Position numbers and translations under genes: made by a program. The notes beneath the pieces were generated by a model, which did not search any database, was not told the DNA's origin, and saw only the letters and a program-made list of their open reading frames with translations. From Hyaloperonospora brassicae (lineage: Eukaryota; Oomycota; Peronosporomycetes; Peronosporales; Peronosporaceae), in contig CANTFL010000057.1 of NCBI GenBank assembly GCA_947650285.1, forward strand, positions 62,001-126,000: a stretch of DNA of 64,000 nt, written 5' to 3'. How positions within the stretch are numbered: position 1 is the first letter of the stretch; each line of letters opens with the position of its first letter. Shown here piece after piece: positions 54,484 through 64,000 of this stretch.

Positions 54484-57400
54484 GACAATAAAGACGGACG
54501 CCAAGTCTCCGCCACTTTTGCAGTTGTGCTGCCACGGCATGGACTCGGACATGGGGGATAGTTCTGTGGGGCAAGAAGCACGTACTGGTGGTCGTGCTAC
54601 GTCACTCGCAGCATCGAGTGTCACGTGCAGGAGACGGCGTGGTCGAGGTATAAGAGCAAGCGCGAAGCGTATTGTATAGACGAGTTGTTTTTGCCATTGC
54701 TGTGGGTTATTGTACTGCAGTGGGCTGTCAGGTACCGGTCATGTTACGACTTGGCTGACGAACTTCAGCGAGGCGAGCGGATGTCGAACAATCCGTGCGC
54801 AACAACTGTTGTGTCGATTACGTCCGTGACTAAGCATGATGACTGATCTAGAGCTAGCGATTGACTGCCCACGTCGGATCCTGTGGTCTCCACTGAATCA
54901 GACGTTCTGTACGAAGTCGCTGTTCCGACGCTCCAAACTCCAGCTTGGAACACGTGAGCTCTATAGATTTTGATTCTAGCATCATTGCCACTGAGCAAGA
55001 AGTGCATGTCTGTCCTCACCGTAGCACCTCGTCTATCTTTGCAATCACCGCACGTTCGATGGCCCACCACTCTGTCATACAAGCACTTCGATGCATAGTC
55101 GAGATGAACTCAGCTAATGCTACATATGTAGTGCTTAGGAAGCAAAAGCCACATTCGTAGCAGTCGACAATTCTGATCGTTTACTCGGTTTTGCAGGAAG
55201 TGGAAGAAGAAATCACCGTCGAGCACGTTTCGATCAGCCGTTCTGTCAACGGGTTGCCGCCATGACGCCGTCATGTAAGATTTGCACTTGCTCGTCATTT
55301 TGACTTTGCGTCCGCCACCTCCCGTGACAGCCAACTGCACTCTTGTGTAGAAACCGAATACGTTCGTCGTATAAAAAAGTGAACGAACTCGAGAACTTGA
55401 CCCGCCACAAAACGCTGCCTCTAAGTATGTAGGATTGGCTTGCCTGTACAACGCGCTCGCTCATTTCGCTGGCTCACTCACACAAAAATGCGTCAGTCAC
55501 ACACTTTGGACAGCAGCGCACGCATTAGCTCCAACGCATAGTTCAGCTTTGACGCGCCTTCACACAAGTGCCCTGTAGTTACAATGCGGAACATGCTTGG
55601 GCGTCAAAACAAATCCATCTTTTTCACACGACCGATCGATGTGTGATAGCTGTAGATGCAGACTTGTCAAGAACTTTTCTCACACTTGCGCGTTCGTCTT
55701 TTCCGCACTTTTCACTTGCTCCGATGACAATAAGAAGACGGTCAATCGAAAGGCAATGCATAAGCTTGCGAAGAACGCCAAATCAGACGGCTAGTACAAA
55801 ACGTGATTGTCCATCGAGTCAATGATGGAGTCATGTTGCGCAGTGGCTGAAGTTCTACGAGCCCGATCTACAAATCCAATCTATCAGTAGAGGTCAGCAT
55901 TGCTTATATATGATGTCTCATTTGTCTGCAACTTTACCTCCACGTCAGCCAGAGTCGACCACACAAACGACGTAAGAGAAAGGTCTCTTAGTTATACAGA
56001 CACTGTAGCGCAAGGCGCTCGCTCAATAATGATTTTCGACTTCGTATACGCGCACAGTGTGCAGTTCTGCTCCAGAATGATTGCGGACAGCCCGTCAAGA
56101 GCACGTTGTGCAATCCATCGAGTTTAGTCCCAGTTGAAAATGAGAAATAATTATGCATAGAATCCAGTAGGCTTAGTGTAGCAGCTTGCAGTCACTTTTG
56201 TATTCTCCGTCAAGGCATTACATCCCAGGCACCACAGACACCGTCGACACTTGTGCGGTAGCAGGATGGGCGACAAAAGATATTGACAGATGAGGTCCCT
56301 GATCGATAAGAAGGATTATGAAGGCCATTCATCACATATTTTTCGCTGACCTGGGCAAAGGACCAGGACCAGGAATGATCGCACCAGTTACATCACCTTG
56401 TAGATATGTGTCTTTTATTGCCTATAGCCCATCGGCGCCTTGCGAGAGCTACCAAAGGCTCTACCGCGGGATTACATGCTTTTCTTAGCCAGTGTCCTAA
56501 TAGTGTTAGTCACACACTTGTGCAGATCATGTTTTGCCATCCTTTGTGAGCAAGCAGTGATGTAGTTGACGGGTCTACAACAGCACATACGCTAACGAGA
56601 TCGCGAGAGACAGCCACCATATATCAAGCATCCATTGTGCGGGGAGCGCAAAACAAAGCCAAAAGACAGTTGACGCTGAATGGGGATCCTCTTCTTATCA
56701 TTTCTATAGGTGAGTCTTGGCTAAAAATTTAATAACACGATAATCAACATAAAACGCCGCTCGCCTATATCGACTATTTGTATTCTCTGCACAAGAAGAG
56801 TTAGCAGCACATATACAAATCACACCATCAAAGTTAGAATTAGTGCGAGACTCGCTTGACGAGGTAATTTTTGTAAAATATACAGTTTTTGACCAGTTAT
56901 TCGAGTTCATGACACACCAGTGCAACTATTGTTACAGCTAAGCTCGGACCTCACCTTATTGGCTGATACGTGACAACTTGAAAGACGGGACGAGAGGATC
57001 GGTCACCATGGGATATCAGCATGATGTTGTGGCATGAGGAACTGAGAGATACAAACGCCATGTGGGAGTGAGATATAAAAGCATCATGTGGTCCCAGTAC
57101 GTGACGATAAGCGGACTGGACGTGCGCGACGCGCAACTTGACCTGGTCAAGTTACAGTGCACATTATTTGCATATCGTAAAGTGGACTGACGAGATCAAA
57201 ACCGGATAGAAGTCACTTTCTCTACACCCTTTTGCGCAAGCTCAACCACTACATACTTTCTACAATTCCTATTTCGATATTGGAAGAGCAGTCGTTATAA
57301 TCTCCCGCTTATGATATTAAAGATGCAGTCCCTGTTTGATTGTCATCTTGCATGATCAATCTCCTTATGTAGATAACACGACTTGAGCTTTTTTAAGATA

Positions 57401-60400
57401 TAAGATCATTTGCACACAAACATACACAGGTCCTGCCTGACCTGTTTAATTATGTACAGCCTTGCCCGATGGTGATGTCAATTTGGTCACGTCAAAGACT
57501 TGCGTTTTGCAAGGCTCACTGTCACCAAATTTTACAGGTAAAGACAGACTGGTCTTGTCCTGTTGATAAATACAACAATATTACATAGATTTTGATCGCA
57601 ATCTGAATATATAAGGTTAAAGAACATTTTCATTACTAAGGACGTATTATTCCAAATATGAAAAAACCCTCGCTCAATAATCACCTCGTGAACAAGAAAT
57701 GAGTAAATATTGTTAGAGTACTGCGAAAACATAATACACCATTTACAAGAGGAATAATTATACTTAATATAACATAAAGGTAAACTTGGAATATTTTGAT
57801 CAATTGTGATATCCATATGCGAGGAAATTTATAAATACAAGCAGATACATCGTTATCATACAATATCATTGGCCAATATCGATATTGTCGTTTACATTTA
57901 TCTAGATGCCGTAGCAAATATATAAGAAGTGGGCTTGCCGAAGACGTTTGAGTATTACTCCTTTCGATCAACTTGTGACAGCTGGCGACTTTTAAAATTG
58001 TAGTCCCGCAAAAAATATTATTACAGCGCAAGAAATACCATCACGTGTTTTGCAAGAACACCGACTACGTCGTGCGTGTGAACTGATAGGTTGTCAGTAT
58101 GCTGACACACGTATGACCAGTATTTTTTAGTTTTCAGCATTCCGAGTCAATAAATACAATGAGCATTGCCCGTTCCTGCTTTCCCACCATATGCGGACCG
58201 CTTGCCCATTAAAATAGCCTTCATTCATTTGCCCATTTCAATCCTGCATTCGCTTGCCTTTTTTGTCATATTTGTGATTTCATACATAGCAGTTGCAGCA
58301 ACATTGATGACGAGTGACAAAGAGCAGTGCGCATTTAGTGCTTTCGGTGATGATAATAAGATCCATACGGGGAGTAAAATTATGATCAAAGCAACTACTG
58401 CGATTTCAAAAATGCAATGTGACGCAATCAATTTCACAATAGGTTCTCGTCGACGAAATAATTGTAAATAACCCCTAACTTTGTCGATAAGAAGCTAGAA
58501 TGAGGTACTCACCGCTGGGATTGGCATGATGGGTCAGCAATACCGGCTTATATATAGCAAAAAACTGTTAAATAATGGTAGAAATGGAAAGAATTGTCAT
58601 CTACTGCAGCGGGTGATCTACTAGCAAGAGGCTCAGAGATGGCAATCTAGTTTGCGAACTAAGGACATCATTGTAATCACTTTGCATACACCATCAAACC
58701 CACACCATCTTAGCTTTCTAATACGAGATACCTAATCGCTGCCGATATCTACAACAAGCAATCGTCTTTCTCGTATCTGATCGAGAAAAGGCCGTCAAAA
58801 GCAGTCTGCACGCAAAAATTGTACATTCGTTGCGCAATAAAAAAACTATTATGCACACACGTGTTCCGCCGACGTCATTTGCTCTGCTATTTTGCCGATG
58901 AATGACCACTATAGGAGTCTCGACTTTGCACAATTGATGAAGTCTTTTCTTCTGAAATTGCAGCCATAGGAATGTCCATGACCAATAGCCGAAGAGTGAC
59001 TTTCGTGATCATTCGTGCGATCCAAGGGATAAGCATACGTTCAACGCTTAACACATATGCTGCGTAACGTTCTCGCTAGACTAAATACGAATTTCTAATA
59101 AGATGTAATGCACACTACAGCGGTACTACACCATATTTAGTCGAGCAACAGAATTAAATCACATAACTAAGTTTATTGTTGTAGATTTGTAATGCAAGCG
59201 CTCAAGTATCACGTATCGAGAAGTATATAAGAGCAGTACAATAGAAATCTGAGTGAGGAATACTCAAGGATAATTCGGATAATTCTGTCGGTGGAATCCT
59301 GGCTATTACATGCTATCGAAATGGAACATCAAGATTTGATTTAATTGGGTTTGGCATTAATTAAGATAGGTAACTGAAGTAAATTCTATTGTTCACAATA
59401 ATCGTCAATCAGGCAACACTACGTTAGTGATATTCGACATGAATTGGGAATTGGTATTGCTATGCAGGAACCGGTATCATACATTTCTCTACTTTTTTGT
59501 AGGAAAGCTAAAATAAATGAATGTATGTAAAGGATTGATTGATACACCTTAGACTGTGCATGATAAATTAAAAATAAATCGCATAAATGGCTCATGTAAT
59601 GTAAAATGTACATCTGGGGTATACTGTACAGCCGTATATACACATAACTGCGATCATGAAATACATACACTTCCATCCGCTTCATTGCTTCGCTTGATGC
59701 ATTATCATAAATCTAGATATCACATTCTTTAACTGTCGTATTGAGCGAAGAAAAAGATGGCTCGAAGCTCTGAGCATAATCCAAGAGGGTCGTGTGTAGT
59801 TTCTATGTTAAGCTGCGATTTCTTCTACACTACCACCAATTATTATAAGACTAACGATATCTATAGATGTAGCTCTGTCTGGGCCGTATCACCTCAATTG
59901 TATGCAATGAGACGGCGTGTTGAAATATCCTGTCACAATGCTCTGTAGAAGGTTTACCTTACTACTCGAGGTAGCATAAGAAGACTCATAGTTTAGCCAA
60001 ATTCGTGGAGAGCTAATTTTGCTGAAATGATGATATTTAAGTAGTGCTATTGCAGGCGGTCACGTAAATGCATGCAAACAAATGAAATTTGACTAAACAT
60101 GCAATGATGCTAAAATCTTGTCGTCGTCGTATTAATAAATTTATGATTGGAATAGTGATGTAAGGTTGTTACGTATATAGTAATATGTATGATGCAAAGA
60201 TAAAGACGATAATGCTGTCTGCAGTGGAGGCCATAATGCTAATAGCGTAGCAAGTCGCAGCTCTAGTTTGCATTGAACAAAAATACAATCTGTTGACAAA
60301 CCAAATGACGTTGATTATGACCACAGAAGTAACCATACAAGTATGTTACTCCCTTTCATAGAACTAATGTGGCATAAGTACTGACGTATCAGTAGCTATC

Positions 60401-63400
60401 ATGATATTGCTAATAATATAAAGGAAGACAAAAGACTTATTCTACACTTTCCAACTCGCCACAAGTCTCCTTGTATAGTTTGTCAAAACACTTAAACCGA
60501 TATCCGATTTTTTATAAAAAGATCCCTGTGATCCAGAGTATGAACGAATCGGTCGTGCGTACGCATCAGTGACGGATAATGTATTCGATATTTTGGCTCT
60601 GTTTTATTAATTTCTTCGCTTGTGATGCATTTTTATGTGTCAATTCGTTGATCCCTTTTCGTTTCGCTATTACGGTATAAGACAAAACGGCAATTCCATC
60701 TGTGTTCTTATTCGCAAAATGGTATTATTGCTGCCATTAATGTGTTATCGACATATACACATTCCGATCTTTCGACAGTATTCTACCTGTGTGACGAGTT
60801 ACTTGCGAATATATTTATCTAATCAACAATAATGGATCAGCGAAATGACCGCTTATACAAATTAAGCAACATACACACGCAGTACAAGATCTTTAGATAT
60901 GTATATGATGAACATTATATTGTTTCTGACGCCATTCGGCACAACATCTCGACTTGAAATATAAAGAATACCAAGATAACATAAAACAATTTATGCACAC
61001 ATCTTTGGAACATTATTCCGCATGCGGTCCGCACTAAATATCCTCTCCTCAGCATGATACAACAACCTGTGCAAACGAGTTTGTGACATATTATTTCCAT
61101 ACCGGGTGGTTCATACAATGCTCGTGTGTCTCGCCTCTGATGCGAGATCTGTTACACACAATGCGCCTGTCAGCATTGAAGTCTTGCCGCAGCACTGGTA
61201 TGTTTATAGTATTATATGTGAAAGCTAGACTGCGTCCACACAAACATTTCGTGTACTTGATGATGTGCAACGATGGCAGAAATTTAGGGCTACATAATTG
61301 TAAAAATAATTGCGATAGAAGTAACCAAACGAAATAATGCTAGCAATAAACTACAGGGCTGATGTAATAAATGCGATCTTGATTTTGTAGCAAAGGTCAT
61401 GACGTCTATTTCTTTTCTCCATCCAAGTCTTACCCTTGTAAATGCTTAATAGTGCTGCAGCCATGGATGCTTCATTGTGCACAATTTCGTCGGTTCATTG
61501 CCATAAATAACGCAATCTAATCGTTGAAGTAAAGCCACGCTAAAAGATTGTTTAAAAACTGATGTCGTTGCACAGGTGAGGTCTTTTGTGTAGATTGCCA
61601 TCCTGATAGGTGAAAAAAATGATAAATTGGCACGAATAGTATCAATTCGAGTACGCTTTTGCTACATCTCTACAATCTGAAAACATCTGATCGGAACTTG
61701 GCATTGTGTACAATCGGTTTGTACCCACTTTTGACAAGCAATTATATTCTCTACGTGACCTTTGTACACTAAATATGAAGCCTTTTACAGACCACATGTC
61801 GTCAACATCTTCCATATTATCGGCTCAATTTAGCACAAGCTGTTATATGTAATATCATCGTTTTAGTCGACGAGCGCAACGTGTGAATGATAGCCATATG
61901 CATGCGAAGGCGTCGAGAAGGAAACCGTCATGCTGAGCAAAAAATGAGCAAGAGATTTGTGTGGAATCAAAACGCTGATGCTTGCACAAAGCTTTTAAGC
62001 GATAAACTTGTTTAGCGACTTATATGTATGTTCAACTGAGATTCGAGGCAACATGAAATGACGTATAGGCAAGCAAAAAGAGTAGATAAGATTTATCGCT
62101 ACCAAAAACGTTTTGATGCTATTGCAGGTGCTCATGAAGCTTTATGCTGAGAGTATGAATGCCAATCCGACCGTCATTTTGGACGTAGAACTCATTTGGC
62201 AACTGGACAACAGAGCCTTCCGCATAAAGAATAGCATGAAAACCTTTCTTAGGTCTTGTGGGTGCAATAACCTGTGAGATGCTAAAACGTACTGTTGCTT
62301 ACTAGTTTCTATTGCTCTTGATTATCTTTTACATGCAGAGTTGACTACACACTTCGTATTCCATTTAAGCCGCCATAAGTTCGAGCTTTTGATTGAGCTG
62401 CGAACAATACGAAACGTACAGCAAAAGAGTTGAATGCACGACGAGCGTCCATACTGCAACCAAAGCATGAGTAATTACAAGCGCTCAAAATTACTAGCTG
62501 GATGCCGTAAACAGATGAACTAACCCCTTCATGACTTTATCAGTTCAGGCTAAAAATGATGCATATTGTGATAGCATGTGACGATATATTATCATAAGCC
62601 GTTCATTGTTTTATTATTGATTTGATCAATCCAATAACTGTCTACAGGAATTGAGATGGTGGATGCGGTGTGAACATGCAAAAAAAGAAACCGAATAAAC
62701 AAGTGGGAGCACCTTGTCGATCCTTATACAACGTTTTTGTCTTGCATATATCTAGCTGACGATATCTTACTCATTCTTTTATCTGAGTAGCGAGAGCATT
62801 CGTAATCAAGTACGCATGTACCCTTTGCCCACTTATATAGAGACCGCACAATGACAACAGATTCGTATAACAACCCTGTAATCATGCATTACGACTCTAT
62901 CATGATTAAGGAAAAGGTATATGTCTGATATATATTGACGCAATACGACAACTCGGTACTAAGCGCGACGAATCCGATATGGTAATGGTATAATCAAATG
63001 CATCATGCATCGCGATGTCGGTCTACTTGCACGAACAAAATATGATGATGATGCTCGCCTTGTAAATCCTGCTATTTCTACGAGAACGATGTTGCGTACC
63101 GCTCGCCATTCATGGTTGAATGGAAAGTGTTTAGTGGACGGCCTATCCAACACCCGGCGATCGTCGGGTGAGCTCTCTCACTATCGTTGTCGTTTTCGGC
63201 AATTATAAATATGCTCACTCTACCAATAAACATCGCTGGCGCATATAATTTACTTGTTTATTAATTCGGTGTCTTTTCATTTGCCAATCATTTATTGCAT
63301 GTTTTGTAAATAGTTCTGTACAATTGTTTTGATGAGTTGATGATGTTGAATGTAGATTATTTTGTCTATGAATCATTTTTAGGGATCGTTTTAATGAACC

Positions 63401-64000
63401 TCGGCTTACGAAAGTACTACAATAAAGCTTTTATATTGATACGCAAATTAGACCTTGGTAAAGATATCTTGTCGCTGAACCATTCGACGACTTTGATCGC
63501 TGCAACTGCTTCTTTGTGCGTTATTTGTCGCAAAAGTCGTATGGTGGGTATTTAAAGCGAGGATTGTTGTACAGAAACCCTTCAAGATGTACGGGGTTGT
63601 GATAAAGAGTTATATATCAAGGCGTAGACCGTACGACTCGTCTAAATTCGTGCGGAGTTGACTGTCGATAAATAACGTAAAAGGATGTCTACTGCTTATA
63701 AGCCGAATCAGTCCTAAGTGATATCGTGATTCTCTACACCTGACTGCTATATCGCTTACTGCTGACCGATGGCTTGTTTTGCTGTATGGAAGAGCACGCT
63801 ACAGAATCTACCTGCCACATGCAGTGTGATGATGCTTCATCCTTTGCATGTAAATGACCCGGTCCTCTCAACACGGTTGGCATCTATACCCTTCTTGCAA
63901 CGAGAAGCATAAACCTCGGTCGATAATAGAAAGAGCATCGAGCAAAGATTATCAACAAGACTTACAATTGCTGTATATATGAACGATGAGCAAGCGCTTA
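54484..64000. other. AT-rich gene desert
   Basis: About 9.5 kb without a supported gene. The longest frames are 116 codons (57681-58031, minus, TTG start) and 113 codons (55110-55451, minus), with no domains. I saw no tRNA, rRNA, tandem repeat or LTR pair by eye, though decayed transposon sequence would be hard to spot. It may reflect a repeat-rich interval with the window ending inside it. Confidence 0.5.

Noticed and set aside
53464..54624. 386-codon minus-strand frame over GrpE with LYRW repeats
   Set aside because: Shadow of the GrpE gene; the LYRW repeats are the translated 12-bp minisatellite.
57681..58031. 116-codon minus-strand frame in the desert
   Set aside because: Starts with TTG and has no domain; codon content follows the AT-rich background.

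Overview
The window looks like nuclear DNA of an oomycete, most likely of the Phytophthora/downy mildew group. It holds compact eukaryotic genes with short GT-AG introns (about 50-110 bp), single-gene transcription units and many head-to-head or tail-to-tail pairs. These islands are separated by gene-poor, repeat-bearing stretches that include a Ty1/copia element. The taxonomic call is inference from architecture and gene content; no database search was possible. Exon boundaries were worked out by hand from GT/AG sites, reading phase and family conservation, so all splice models are predictions.

Layout. (1) 1.6-20.3 kb is a dense island: a myotubularin-type phosphatase (+), an unknown protein (-), a TSTD2/TrhO-like rhodanese (-), a DONSON-like replication protein (+, head-to-head with the rhodanese gene), a long GC-rich segment packed with microsatellites, a low-complexity unknown protein (+), an acidic tail-anchored-looking protein (+) and a 959-residue BED-finger/hAT-type transposase-derived protein (-). 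(2) 20.3-36.3 kb holds no intact gene. It contains a decayed copia element on the minus strand with two LTR copies, a GATC-rich repeat tract, inverted A/T-rich modules, and a 1.08 kb Mutator-like element with about 93 bp terminal inverted repeats and a relic of a FAR1-type DNA-binding domain. (3) 36.3-38.1 kb is a small island: a VOC/glyoxalase-fold gene (-) head-to-head with a three-TM unknown protein (+). (4) 40.1-54.5 kb is a second dense island: an acidic protein with hnRNP-Q-acidic-domain-like modules (+), a USP30-like deubiquitinase (-), glutaryl-CoA dehydrogenase (-, nine exons), AP-1 gamma-adaptin (+, six exons), farnesyl/geranylgeranyltransferase alpha subunit (-), a small multi-TM protein (-) and mitochondrial GrpE (+). 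(5) 54.5-64 kb is an AT-rich desert with no gene I can support.

The recognisable genes are core cellular functions: phosphoinositide turnover, tRNA modification, replication fork function, deubiquitination, lysine/tryptophan catabolism, clathrin-adaptor trafficking, prenylation and mitochondrial import. They do not form a pathway cluster. I found no RXLR or Crinkler effector, CRISPR array, rRNA or convincing tRNA gene. The most notable non-genic signals are the TIR element with transposase relic, a 16-bp motif repeated in two divergent promoters, a 12-bp minisatellite in the GrpE divergent promoter, CCAAT-box clusters, and the GATC-dense tract inside the copia 3' region.
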